This document shows positions 39,497 through 49,205 of a stretch of 64,000 nt of DNA, piece by piece (position 1 is the first letter of the stretch; each line of letters opens with the position of its first letter). The notes beneath the pieces are model-generated. The model searched no databases. It was not told where the DNA came from and worked only from the letters and a program-made list of their open reading frames with translations. A program made the translations under genes and the position numbers. This DNA comes from Paracoccaceae bacterium (GTDB taxonomy: Bacteria > Pseudomonadota > Alphaproteobacteria > Rhodobacterales > Rhodobacteraceae): contig JAOGIM010000007.1 in assembly GCA_028150825.1 (NCBI GenBank), forward strand, positions 1 through 64,000, written 5' to 3'.

Positions 39497-40582
39497 ATGA
39501 GTAAATTCCCAACAGGCGTTTTGTCCGATCGGCAGATGAGCCAAATGATAAAAGCTGGCCAAATATTGGCGACTAGCCCTATTGACGCTAAACAAATTCA
39601 ACCTGCATCGCTGGATTTGCGACTTGGATCCGTTGCTTACCGCGTGCGCGCTTCGTTTCTCAGTGGCAAATCCGTCAGCGTAAAAGATCGACTTGAGATC
39701 TTTAAAATGCATGAAATGGATCTGAGCGATGGGGCAGTTTTGGAAAAAGGCTGCGTTTATGTGGTGCCATTGCTTGAATCTTTAGATCTGCCCAATGATA
39801 TGGGTGCTGCCGCATCTGCAAAATCCTCCATTGGGCGCCTCGATCTTCTCACACGTGTTATCACGGATAGTGGCGTAGAATTTGACCGTGTCCCATCTGG
39901 TTATCGCGGCCAGCTATATGTCGAGATTTGTCCACGCTCTTTTTCCGTTGTTGCCCGTATGGGGCAAATGCTGAACCAGATAATCTTTCGAGTTGGCAAA
40001 ACTGTGATTGTGGACGAAGATCTACGCCAATTGCATAAACAGACACCCATAGTCTCAGGTAATGCTGTTATCTCAGATGGATTGGGATTTTCTGTCGACC
40101 TCAAACCTCGCTCGAGCGATTTGGTGGGTTATCGGGCAAAACCACATACGGGAGTCATAGCCCTTGATAAAATCGCACATTATGATCCAGAGGATTACTG
40201 GGAGGAAGTACGAACATCGGAAGGACGCATCATACTTGACCCTGGCGCATTTTATATTTTAGTGAGCAGAGAAGCAATAAGTATCCCCCCCAATTGCGCC
40301 GCAGAAATGGCCCCCTACCTTGCAATGGTTGGCGAGTTCCGGGTCCATTATGCTGGCTTTTTTGATCCTGGCTTTGGCTATTCCAGCTCGGGTGCAGGAT
40401 CACGTGGTGTCCTAGAAGTCCGTTGCCATGAAGCTCCGTTTGTGCTTGAACATGCCCAAGTCGTCGGTCGCTTGGTTTACGAGAAAATGAGTGAAGAGCC
40501 GGAACGACTTTACGGATCAGAAATTGCCTCAAATTATCAAGGTCAAGGCCTCAAGCTCTCCAAGCATTTTAAAACCAATTGA
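39497..40582 (+). CDS. dcd: Double-length dCTP deaminase
   Basis: This 361-residue protein is about twice the size of the usual 190-residue dCTP deaminase, which makes dUTP from dCTP. Two Dcd-like halves are visible: the first with PASLDLRLGS, SSIGRLDL and GYRGQLYVEI, the second with GAFYILVSRE, AGFFDPGFG, VLEVR and QVVGRLVYEKM. Each half retains a Glu in the LEx position corresponding to the catalytic residue. The long form is known in Rhodobacteraceae. The start is the ATG at 39497 with MSKFPTGVL; an earlier ATG lies inside the terminator. Confidence 0.85.
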   Translation: MSKFPTGVLSDRQMSQMIKAGQILATSPIDAKQIQPASLDLRLGSVAYRVRASFLSGKSVSVKDRLEIFKMHEMDLSDGAVLEKGCVYVVPLLESLDLPNDMGAAASAKSSIGRLDLLTRVITDSGVEFDRVPSGYRGQLYVEICPRSFSVVARMGQMLNQIIFRVGKTVIVDEDLRQLHKQTPIVSGNAVISDGLGFSVDLKPRSSDLVGYRAKPHTGVIALDKIAHYDPEDYWEEVRTSEGRIILDPGAFYILVSREAISIPPNCAAEMAPYLAMVGEFRVHYAGFFDPGFGYSSSGAGSRGVLEVRCHEAPFVLEHAQVVGRLVYEKMSEEPERLYGSEIASNYQGQGLKLSKHFKTN

Positions 40583-40891
40583 CCTGACGGTCTGGGCCGA
40601 GCACCCGTTTCGCTTTTTTAGCATTTTGTCTTTGTATCGAGATTAGTTTTTGCGGATCAGTCCGATAGTGTTTTTTGGACGTGCACCGAGACATTGCACG
40701 AAGAGCGGTATTTATTTCCTAATGAAACATTTTTGCATTGCTATATTTATGATCATTCGGATCAAATAATTGGCATTCTTATGGTTACCATTTCCAGACC
40801 CCTTATCCATCTCAAAAATACAGGCTCGATTTAAATCTATTAAAAAGCTTGTAGGTGAAGCATAAAATATGGTCGAAATTTTGTTAAGCTA
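40583..40891. other. Convergent gap between dcd and scpB
   Basis: No gene is apparent. A short hairpin (GTGCA...TGCAC near 40682-40700) lacks a T-tract, so it is not called as a terminator. Confidence 0.5.
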
Positions 40892-41557
40892 CTAGCCTTC
40901 GAACAACTCGCTTTGACCTTCGTTTACAATTTCTTCGTCCTCGTCCAGCGCACTTATAAACTGACCAATAGCAGGCTGGCTTTCCAAAAGTCCTGCGGCT
41001 CGTAATTCTTTGAGACCGGGCAGATCGCGTGCGCTTTCCAACCCAAAGTGATCTAGGAAATTTTGCGTCACCACAAAAGTGACAGGCCGACCTGGGGTCA
41101 GTTTGCGACGGCCAAACCGGATCCACTCCATTTCAATCAGCTGGTCAACTGTCCCACGAGAGACACTCACGCCTCGAATTTCTTCAATATCCGCTCTTGT
41201 TACGGGCTGGTGATAGGCAATAATTGCCAACGTCTCGATCGCAGCGCGGCTTAATTTCCGCGTTTCCAGAAGCTCTTTTTGCATTAAAAAACTTAGATCA
41301 GAGGCAGTTCTAATCGCCCAAGCATTTCCAATCTTCATAACATTTACACCACGCCCAGCGAAGCGTTTGCGCAAATTAACAAGCGCTTCCGCAGCGTCAC
41401 AACCATGTGGCATCCGTTCATTCAAAGCCTTTACGGTCATCGGTTCGGCAGTGGCAAATAAAATTGCCTCAATCATGCGTTCCTGTTCGCTGATCGGAGG
41501 CGCCTCAAACAAGCTCTGGTCAGAAATGTTCTCCTGATTTTCAGTTTCGTTCACCAA
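40892..41557 (-). CDS. scpB: Segregation and condensation protein ScpB
   Basis: ScpB is the winged-helix (kite) subunit of the SMC-ScpAB condensin that compacts and segregates the chromosome. The 221-residue protein has the family core [42 protein letters not shown] and [18 protein letters not shown]. Its start overlaps the end of scpA by seven bases, so the two are translationally coupled. Confidence 0.96.
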   Translation of the reverse strand: [221 protein letters not shown]

Positions 41558-42342
41558 TCACACCTTCTTCTTAATTCGATGGGCTCAAAAGTGCCACTTT
41601 GGCGCAATTCAATCTGACCAGCTTTGGCCAGTTCTAAAGACGCAGCAAAATTAGCAGCTGTAGCAGCGCGGCGACGCGCTGGATCTTTGCGCCAATCTTC
41701 AGGAAGATAACTTGCAAGATCCGTCCAATCGCCCGCAAACCCAATCATTCCACGCATTTTGGTAAGCGCCTCCTCCATTGTAAAGACGTTGTTGCGGTCC
41801 ATAACAAAAGGGCGGAATTCATCCTTTGTCCGGATGCGCGAGTACCCCTGCATTAAATCAAGCAGAGTTGCGGTATATGTGACGTGCCGTACCATTTCCA
41901 ACTTTTCAGGAATACCACGGATAAAAAAATCACGGCCCTTTTGATCACGTGCCATCAGTTGTGCAGCAGCATTGCGCATCGCCTGAAGCCGCTCTAGCTG
42001 AAAAGCTAGCCGTGCAGCCAGTTCTGCACCCGAAAGGCCTTCCTCGGTCGGATCAGGCGGAAGTAGAAGACGAGACTTTAAAAATGCTAGCCATGCAGCC
42101 ATGACAAGATAGTCTGCCGCCAATTCGATGCGCAGTTCTTTTGCACGGTCAATAAATGCAAGATATTGCCGCGCAAGATCAAGAACTGATATTTTCAGAA
42201 GGTCAACTTTTTGCGTTCGGCTGAGGCTGAGCAGAAGGTCAAGCGGTCCTTCGAAGCCATCAACGTCCACGATAAGAGCTTCTGTGGCCAAACGTTCACC
42301 AACTTCCAGTGTCTCATTCTTGGGGCTATCGAGTTGTGTCAT
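41551..42342 (-). CDS. scpA: Segregation and condensation protein ScpA
   Basis: ScpA is the kleisin that bridges SMC heads. The 263-residue protein has the N-terminal GFEGPLDLLLSLSRTQKVDL motif, then DLARQYLAFIDRA and the LAADYLVMAAWLAFLKSRLLLPP segment that defines the family, and a C-terminal winged-helix region. It lies 15 bases after nagZ in the same direction. Confidence 0.96.
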   Translation of the reverse strand: MTQLDSPKNETLEVGERLATEALIVDVDGFEGPLDLLLSLSRTQKVDLLKISVLDLARQYLAFIDRAKELRIELAADYLVMAAWLAFLKSRLLLPPDPTEEGLSGAELAARLAFQLERLQAMRNAAAQLMARDQKGRDFFIRGIPEKLEMVRHVTYTATLLDLMQGYSRIRTKDEFRPFVMDRNNVFTMEEALTKMRGMIGFAGDWTDLASYLPEDWRKDPARRRAATAANFAASLELAKAGQIELRQSGTFEPIELRRRCDW

Positions 42343-42357
42343 ATCGCCTCGCCTAGA

Positions 42358-43362
42358 TCATAGTGTCTCAAGCTGCGCCCGCGCCTGCACTAGGTCTACT
42401 TTGATGCTAGACAAAGAGTTATGCAAGGCGATAACTTTGTCTCCACGCAGTTGAGCCATGGCACTCATTTTACCTATAGAATCTGTGATATTACGCATTT
42501 CGTCCAATTCACCATTACAGTGCAAAACAAGATCACATCCCACATCAATAACAGCTTTAGCCCGCTTTACCACCGTACCGCTAAGGGCCTGCATAGAAAG
42601 GTCATCACTCATCAGCAAACCATCAAACCCTATATCATTGCGGATCAAACCAATAATTTTTTCCGATACTGAGCCTGGTTTTGCATCTATGTTTCTATAT
42701 ATGACATGAGCCGTCATAGCTATCGGCAAATCATTCAACGCTTTGAAAGGCACAAAATCACTAGCGGCAAGCACCTCTTTTGCTTCGGTCACAACAGGCG
42801 TCTCTTTATGGCTGTCAACTTGAGCCAATCCGTGGCCTGGAATGTGTTTAATCACAGGCAAAACACCCCCCGCCAGAAGCCCGTTTGCGGCAACTCTGGC
42901 AAGCCTACTAACCGTCATCGCATCGCGACCAAAGCAACGGTTTTTCAAAATTTTATGCGTCTGGGGGCGCGCAATGTCAGCAACTGGTGCACAATTGGCT
43001 GTGATTCCCAAATCTCGCAGTTCTTGGGCAATCATAAAGTAGCGAGCAAAAATCGCTTGTTCCGCACTCTCTCCAGTCATGTCGACATGTTCCAAAGGTG
43101 TAGGCCATTCTTTCACCAAAGGTGCACACAACCGCTGCACGCGACCACCCTCTTGATCGATAAAAATCGGCACATACCAACCAACAGCATCGCGCAGATC
43201 AGTACATAAATCACGGATCTGATCGGCTGTTTTAATATTACGATCAAATAAAATGAAACCAAAAGGATCCGCTTTAGCAAAGAGAGCCTTTTCTTTTGCG
43301 CTTAAAACCGCCCCAGCGCATCCAAATATCGCAGCGCACCGACCATATTTGGCATCAGTCAT
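42358..43362 (-). CDS. nagZ: Beta-N-acetylhexosaminidase NagZ
   Basis: NagZ is a cytoplasmic GH3 enzyme that removes GlcNAc from anhydromuropeptides in cell-wall recycling. The 334-residue protein has FIDQEGGRVQRL, KHIPGHGLAQVDSHK (the GH3 His/Asp dyad) and LLMSDDLSMQAL with the nucleophile Asp. The ATG at 43362 overlaps the SPOR gene stop by one base (TAATG); an upstream start would add eight residues inside that gene. AnmK, which acts later in the same pathway, is encoded at 62 kb. Confidence 0.95.
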   Translation of the reverse strand: MTDAKYGRCAAIFGCAGAVLSAKEKALFAKADPFGFILFDRNIKTADQIRDLCTDLRDAVGWYVPIFIDQEGGRVQRLCAPLVKEWPTPLEHVDMTGESAEQAIFARYFMIAQELRDLGITANCAPVADIARPQTHKILKNRCFGRDAMTVSRLARVAANGLLAGGVLPVIKHIPGHGLAQVDSHKETPVVTEAKEVLAASDFVPFKALNDLPIAMTAHVIYRNIDAKPGSVSEKIIGLIRNDIGFDGLLMSDDLSMQALSGTVVKRAKAVIDVGCDLVLHCNGELDEMRNITDSIGKMSAMAQLRGDKVIALHNSLSSIKVDLVQARAQLETL

Positions 43363-44288
43363 TAGCGCACGGTGACGGGGATACAATCAGCGTTGCTGGC
43401 TACGAGAAGAGCACAGAAACGGCGCGCATCGTCCAAATCTTCAAAGCCCTCCGCCCTTAGCCGGTAAAACACTTTCCCCCCGCTAGTCGCGCGCTGGATG
43501 ACACGACCCCTATTCGTCATAAAGCTTGGAAATTTCTGACGCAATCGCAACCATACCGTCCGGGCGACATTGTCACTATCAAATGCTCCAAGCTGAACCA
43601 AGGCAGTTCCAACCGCAAGATCTTCGAGTTCGATGTCGCGCACCACATTGACGGCTACGGTGGTCACACCTGCATCGGATGGGCGTTTGCGGGGGCGCAA
43701 AGATATCGACATTGTGCCAGATGATATGTCAGCGACTGCATCATTTGATTTCAATGCTTCCCTCAACGCATCTTGAATACCATTCTTTGGCAAAGTCACA
43801 ACCTCGATTACTTTTTCGTCACCTTCAGGGGATAAAGCATCTTTGGAAATTTTATTGGCCAATGCGGCCATATCAGTTTCAGTACTTGGATTTAAGATCG
43901 TATCTTGAGTTGTCAGTTCCATAGTTTCAGAAAGATCTTTCGGAGGAAGATCATCCGGAATCAGAGCGACGGGTCTGGGTGCAAGGGTAACTTGTTCGGG
44001 ATCAATGCTTAGAACTTCTTCAGCGACTTCATTTACAGACAAGCCTTGATGCGCCGTCGCCATGCCCCCAGGGTTCTCCGGAGCAACGCGCATCGGTTCA
44101 TTTGAGGCAGAAATGACAGGGATGCCACTTACGTCGCGTACCACAAGCTTATAGGCCCATACGCTTATCGATACAGCCAGCGTTATGCTGAGCACTGCAC
44201 TTAAGATCTGAGCCACAAGACCTATGCTTGCCGCCTGCGAATTAGGTTCATCAAAAAAAGGCTCTGACGCCTCAAAGTTCTCTGCCAT
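43362..44288 (-). CDS. SPOR domain membrane protein
   Basis: The 308-residue protein has one N-terminal transmembrane helix (about residues 26-50, LVAQILSAVLSITLAV region), an acidic periplasmic linker, and a C-terminal SPOR-type domain beginning near TALVQLGAFDSD and ending at the stop. SPOR domains bind denuded glycan strands at the division septum. It lies between argS and nagZ on the minus strand, the order found in related genomes. Confidence 0.88.
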   Translation of the reverse strand: MAENFEASEPFFDEPNSQAASIGLVAQILSAVLSITLAVSISVWAYKLVVRDVSGIPVISASNEPMRVAPENPGGMATAHQGLSVNEVAEEVLSIDPEQVTLAPRPVALIPDDLPPKDLSETMELTTQDTILNPSTETDMAALANKISKDALSPEGDEKVIEVVTLPKNGIQDALREALKSNDAVADISSGTMSISLRPRKRPSDAGVTTVAVNVVRDIELEDLAVGTALVQLGAFDSDNVARTVWLRLRQKFPSFMTNRGRVIQRATSGGKVFYRLRAEGFEDLDDARRFCALLVASNADCIPVTVR

Positions 44289-44363
44289 ATTGCCCTCCGC
44301 TATGCCTCAAGATAATTCAGGAAAACGGTTGTTATGCCTCAGGTCGACGGTTAGCAGCTTATT

Positions 44364-46109
44364 TTAGCGCATTTCTTCCATCGGTTTGACCCCTAGAATA
44401 CCAAGACCTGCAGAAATAACAACACAAACACCCTTTACGAGGGCAATTTTTGCTTGTGATGTGTCCGGATCGTCCTCTTGAAGGAAACGGAGAGTAGGTT
44501 CTTCATTGCCTTTATTCCATAATGCATGCAGATCACTGGCTAATTCGTAAAGGTAAAACGCTACGCGATGGGGTTCATGTGTACGCGTTGCTATTTCGAT
44601 CAAACGGGGCCATTCGGCCAATCTCCGTATTACTCCCAACTCAGCTTCATGGCTAAGCCGGGATAAATCAGCCGCCTCAAGAGTGGCAATATCCACCTTT
44701 ATTCCAGCTTCAGCAGCACGTCTTTGCACGCTGCATCCCCGAGCATGGGCGTATTGTACATAATAGACCGGGTTTTCGCGGGATTGCTCAAGCACTTTAT
44801 TAAAATCAAAATCAAGAGGCGCATCATTCTTGCGCGTCAGCATCACAAAACGGGTTACATCTACCCCCACTTGATCCACCAAATCGCGTAGAGTGACAAA
44901 GGTCCCTGCCCTTTTCGACATTTTAAACGGATCACCGTCCTTGAAAAGTTTGACCAGCTGGGTCAATTTTATTTCGAGTTGGACTTTCCCCGCAGAAAGC
45001 GCCGAGACCGCCGCCTTCATCCTTTTGACATACCCGCTGTGGTCGGCCCCAAAAACATTAATCAATAGATCATAGCCCCGGTTCACCTTATTGGCATGAT
45101 AGGCAATATCTGGTGCAAAATAAGTCCAACTTCCGTCTGACTTCATAACAGGACGATCGACATCATCTCCGTGATCGGTAGATTTAAAGAGAGTTTGTTC
45201 GCGCGGCTCCCAATCTTCAGGTTTTTTGCCTTTGGGCTGTTCTAGTATACCTTCATAAATCAGACCTTTAGTGCGAAGACTATCAATGGTTGCTTCGATC
45301 GCACCCGTGCCATAAAGAGATTTTTCACTGAAAAATGAGTCTATGCTCACACCAAGCATCGCAAGATCATCCCGGATCATTCCCATCATAGCTTCGGTAG
45401 CGTATTCTCTGATTTCAGCAAGCCAGAACTGCTCGCCCTGATCCAGATAGGCATCGCCAACTTTGTCTTTTAAAGCTTGACCCAGAGGGATCAGGTAATC
45501 ACCCGGATATGTACCGTCTTCAAAAGCAACTTCCTGCCCATGCGCTTCTAAATAGCGCAGATAAACCGACCGGGCTAAAACATCGACTTGAGAGCCACCA
45601 TCATTGACATAATACTCGCGCGTTACGTCATAACCGGCATAATCAAGCAAGCCAGCCAATGCATCCCCAAAAACTGCGCCTCGCGTATGTCCAACATGCA
45701 GCGGGCCGGTCGGATTGGCGCTAACGTATTCGACATTCACTTTTTGGCCAGCACCCATAGCAGACATGCCGTAAGCTCTGCCTGACGAAAGCACATCTCG
45801 GACTAGTGACTGCCAAACATAGGGAACAATACGAATGTTCAAAAAGCCTGGTCCAGCAATTTTCACAGATATAATTCTGTCATCCGTACCCAGAATGTTG
45901 ACAAGTTTCTCGGCAATATCGCCTGGCGTTTGTCCTGCAGGCTTTGACAAAACCATAGCTGCATTGGTTGACATATCGCCATGAAGTGGATCACGTGGAG
46001 GTTCCACTGTGACATTGCCAAAACTCAATCCATCGGGCAGATCACCGGCTTTAGTCATTGTTTTGAGCGTTTCTATTACTAAGTCACGAATATCGTTAAA
46101 GAGATTCAT
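44364..46109 (-). CDS. argS: Arginyl-tRNA synthetase
   Basis: This class I synthetase of 581 residues has the HIGH motif as HVGH in NPTGPLHVGHTRGA, the KMSKRAG motif, and a C-terminal DALR anticodon-binding domain with YVQYAHARG nearby. Length is normal. It is followed 75 bases later by the SPOR gene and preceded by dgt at 46.2-47.4 kb in the same direction. Confidence 0.97.
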   Translation of the reverse strand: MNLFNDIRDLVIETLKTMTKAGDLPDGLSFGNVTVEPPRDPLHGDMSTNAAMVLSKPAGQTPGDIAEKLVNILGTDDRIISVKIAGPGFLNIRIVPYVWQSLVRDVLSSGRAYGMSAMGAGQKVNVEYVSANPTGPLHVGHTRGAVFGDALAGLLDYAGYDVTREYYVNDGGSQVDVLARSVYLRYLEAHGQEVAFEDGTYPGDYLIPLGQALKDKVGDAYLDQGEQFWLAEIREYATEAMMGMIRDDLAMLGVSIDSFFSEKSLYGTGAIEATIDSLRTKGLIYEGILEQPKGKKPEDWEPREQTLFKSTDHGDDVDRPVMKSDGSWTYFAPDIAYHANKVNRGYDLLINVFGADHSGYVKRMKAAVSALSAGKVQLEIKLTQLVKLFKDGDPFKMSKRAGTFVTLRDLVDQVGVDVTRFVMLTRKNDAPLDFDFNKVLEQSRENPVYYVQYAHARGCSVQRRAAEAGIKVDIATLEAADLSRLSHEAELGVIRRLAEWPRLIEIATRTHEPHRVAFYLYELASDLHALWNKGNEEPTLRFLQEDDPDTSQAKIALVKGVCVVISAGLGILGVKPMEEMR

Positions 46110-46241
46110 AATGAGCTATCCTTGAGTTCAGGGCGGTGTATCACGCTATCCGTCAAGGTCAATCTGTCTCTTTGGATTCGCCAGAAAATTGGGCTATGCC
46201 AAAGGCATAAGATCCGATAATACCAATATCCAACAGACGGC

Positions 46242-47390
46242 TTAAATCTCACCCCCTTTAAACAGCCTTTTGTGTTCCTGAAGAGCGAAACGATCTGTCA
46301 TCCCAGAGATATAATCAGCCACAATTCGCGCCAAGGCCGTTTTATCCTCAACTTCGGCAACATCCGCGCGCCACTGTTTGGGCAAGAGATCGGTTTGTTT
46401 CATGAACAATGAAAATAAATCGTTCACAGCTTTGGTAACTTCCTTCCGCATTATTATGACGCTGGGCGCACGGTACATATGGTAAAACAGAAACTTACGG
46501 ATCACTTTAAGTTCAGCCCAAAGTGGGCCAGAGAATTGGATCATTGGTCGACCGGCCCAGCGCACGTCAGACGCATTCTGAGGGTGCAGATCGCTAAGAT
46601 TAGCTTGACTGACAGATATCACATCTTCAACCAAAACTCCAAAAAACCGCCGCAGCGCCTCGTGGCGGCGCCGGTAAAAGTTCAAACCCGGATATTTTGT
46701 GTCTACCCTTGCAAAACAGTCCTCCAAGACGGGTAATTCGGCAAGTTCGTCCGTCGAGAATAATTCTGCCCTTAGACCATCGTGCAGGTCATGGCTATTA
46801 TAGGCAATATCGTCTGCTAAGGCCGCCACTTGGGCCTCTGCACTGGCAAAGCTGTCTAATTCTAGATCGTGATTATCGTTGTATTCACTTAGAGCATAAG
46901 GAAGTGCACCAGTAACCGGCCCATTATGCTTGGCAATCCCTTCCAAGGTTTCCCACGTCAAGTTAAGTCCATCAAAACAGGCATAATGGCGTTCAAGCCT
47001 TGTGACAATCCGCAAGGCTTGAGCATTGTGGTCAAAGCCACCATAAGGCGCCATAAGCTCATTGAGCGCCTCCTCCCCTGTATGGCCAAACGGGGGATGT
47101 CCAAGATCATGGGCCAGCGCAACGGCTTCGGTCAATTCAGAATTAAGGCCCAAAACACCCGAGATAGTGCGCGCCACTTGAGCCACTTCAATGGAATGAG
47201 TTAAACGCGTACGATAATAATCACCCTCATGCTCAATAAAAACTTGGGTTTTGTGTTTTAACCGTCGGAAAGCGCTGCTGTGAATTATGCGATCTCTATC
47301 GCGCTGATAGGCTGATCGAAACGTACTTTCTTCCTCTAAGAATAACCGTCCGCGACTTAACTTAGGGTTGGAACAGAAAATTTCGCCCAT
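46242..47390 (-). CDS. dgt: dGTPase-like HD protein
   Basis: The 382-residue protein is a deoxyguanosinetriphosphate triphosphohydrolase-like protein. The HD metal site is visible as THSIEVAQVARTI, ALAHDLGHPPFGHTGE and, further on, VAALADDIAYNSHD. The N-terminal RSAYQRDRDRIIHSSAFRRLKHKTQVF is typical of the type-2 subfamily. It is divergent from the Fe-S carrier gene with 81 bases between the starts. Confidence 0.95.
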   Translation of the reverse strand: MGEIFCSNPKLSRGRLFLEEESTFRSAYQRDRDRIIHSSAFRRLKHKTQVFIEHEGDYYRTRLTHSIEVAQVARTISGVLGLNSELTEAVALAHDLGHPPFGHTGEEALNELMAPYGGFDHNAQALRIVTRLERHYACFDGLNLTWETLEGIAKHNGPVTGALPYALSEYNDNHDLELDSFASAEAQVAALADDIAYNSHDLHDGLRAELFSTDELAELPVLEDCFARVDTKYPGLNFYRRRHEALRRFFGVLVEDVISVSQANLSDLHPQNASDVRWAGRPMIQFSGPLWAELKVIRKFLFYHMYRAPSVIIMRKEVTKAVNDLFSLFMKQTDLLPKQWRADVAEVEDKTALARIVADYISGMTDRFALQEHKRLFKGGEI

Positions 47391-47471
47391 TTACCAGCCT
47401 TCCTTGTTATATAATATTAGAGGTAGTATATCGTTAGTTATAGAAAGAGGTAACCTCTTGGAGTACCAAAA

Positions 47472-47795
47472 ATGAATTTACCACCAAAAGTGACGGAACG
47501 CGCTTTTGAAAGGCTGGCTGAGATAGGCGCAGCCAACGAGGGAATGGCCCTACGAATCGCTGTCGCGGGTGGTGGTTGCTCAGGGTTTCAGTACGATATT
47601 CTGCTGGATACCGAAACGGAAGGCGACCTTGTTCTTAAAGGCAATGGGCAGGCAGTCGTCGTGGATAGTACTTCACTTCCGTTCCTGCACAACGCAGTGA
47701 TCGATTTTTCAGAAGAGTTGATTGGTGCGCGTTTTATCATCGAAAACCCGAATGCCACAAGTTCTTGTGGCTGCGGTACGAGCTTTGCAATATAA
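47472..47795 (+). CDS. erpA: A-type iron-sulfur carrier (ErpA/IscA family)
   Basis: This 107-residue HesB/IscA protein has the three conserved cysteines: C36 in GGGCSGFQYD and the C99/C101 pair in SCGCGTSF. It should carry or insert Fe-S clusters. An AGAGG ribosome site precedes the ATG at some distance. The assignment to ErpA rather than IscA or SufA is by resemblance only; no isc or suf genes are adjacent. Confidence 0.88.
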   Translation: MNLPPKVTERAFERLAEIGAANEGMALRIAVAGGGCSGFQYDILLDTETEGDLVLKGNGQAVVVDSTSLPFLHNAVIDFSEELIGARFIIENPNATSSCGCGTSFAI

Positions 47796-48221
47796 TATCT
47801 GCTTCTAAGTTTTACAACCTAGTGCGCTGATCAAATCTGGCGCAATTTAGCCAGACACATGGCTGAGAACAGGCCAAAAAAACGTGAGGAAAAATTCTCC
47901 AATTCATCAATAGATTTCTTGATAATTTCCAGAACATTATGGGCTTCATTCGATAGAACGAGTGATATTCACCTTTGCATCTTATTCCAATCTGTTCTGC
48001 GGTTTTAATCCAATTAAAAAAATTCTGCTCAATATTCCTCTGAGAGCAGGCGTCGTTTTGGGCGCGTGGCAGGATCTCATTCCTGTACTATCTGTTTATT
48101 TTTGAATGTTTCTTTGCCTCTGAGGTTCAAACCCCAAAAAAACCAGAATAATATCTCGAATCGTTTGTGGTTAGATCTAATTTTCAGCTATGTGTCATAC
48201 CAATGATGTAGGAGGCTTTTG
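47796..48221. other. Gap before xthA
   Basis: No gene is visible in about 425 bases. A small hairpin CTGGC...GCCAG near 47837-47854 follows the Fe-S carrier gene but has no T-tract. A strong ribosome site AGGAGG at 48210-48215 belongs to xthA. Confidence 0.5.
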
Positions 48222-49001
48222 ATGAAAATTGCGACATTTAATATTAACGGTATAAAAGCGCGCACCGATGCATTGGGCGCCTGGCTCGATGAAGCTCAAC
48301 CGGATATTGCTCTGTTGCAAGAGGTAAAATCGGTTGACGAAGGCTTTCCACGCGAGCTTTTCGAAGATCGGGGTTATAATGTTTATACCCACGGACAAAA
48401 GTCCTTTAACGGCGTTGCAATTCTTTCAAAAAAGCCACTGGAAAATGTTTGTTTCGGCCTTCCAGGCGATAACAGTGACGAACAAGCCAGATGGATTGAA
48501 GCCACAGTGATTGGTCGACAGGCTTTGCATATCTGTGGCCTCTACCTGCCAAATGGAAACCCCGCACCGGGACCTAAATACGATTACAAACTCAGCTGGA
48601 TGAAAAGACTACATTACCGCGCCCAAGATTTGATTCAGTCAGAAATGCCCGCATTGATGGCCGGTGACTACAATATAATCCCTCAGCCAGAAGATGCAGC
48701 AACACCCCAAGCCTGGACCAATGACGCTCTGTTCCTGCCTCAAAGTAGAGAGGCATTCCGCCGGATTGTTGCGCTTGGCTTTACTGATGCGTTCCGCGCC
48801 TGCAACCCGTCACCGGGTCAATATAGTTTCTGGGATTATCAGGCCGGCGCAAGGAACCGCAACGATGGCATACGTATTGACCATATTCTGATGACACCGG
48901 CTTGCGCAGATATGTTGGTCGACTGCGAGATTGACCAACATGTGCGTGATCGCGAAAAACCATCCGATCATGTTCCCGTTTGGGTCAGACTAGACAATTA
49001 A
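48222..49001 (+). CDS. xthA: Exodeoxyribonuclease III
   Basis: This 259-residue AP endonuclease/exonuclease belongs to the Mg-dependent EEP fold. Motifs are IATFNINGIKAR, LLQEVKS with the metal-binding Glu, GDYNIIPQPED and the C-terminal RIDHILMT and SDHVPVW with the catalytic His. ATG 48222 is chosen over an overlapping TTG at 48219 because AGGAGG lies six bases upstream. Role: base-excision repair. Confidence 0.96.
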   Translation: MKIATFNINGIKARTDALGAWLDEAQPDIALLQEVKSVDEGFPRELFEDRGYNVYTHGQKSFNGVAILSKKPLENVCFGLPGDNSDEQARWIEATVIGRQALHICGLYLPNGNPAPGPKYDYKLSWMKRLHYRAQDLIQSEMPALMAGDYNIIPQPEDAATPQAWTNDALFLPQSREAFRRIVALGFTDAFRACNPSPGQYSFWDYQAGARNRNDGIRIDHILMTPACADMLVDCEIDQHVRDREKPSDHVPVWVRLDN

Positions 49002-49205
49002 TGCGTTTTACAAAATTCAGTCAGCCTTGTTTTGAAGCTAAGCATAGGATTTTATCGCCAAAAACTGACTAGAGCGGCTGTCATAGTACCTATTAGTGGG
49101 AAATAACGCTACATTCCAACACCGAATTAGCAAGAAACGGGTCGTGTTTGTAATCAGGACTAGCATAGATTAATGCTGACAACGAACTCGTTCGGACCAA
49201 TCAAC

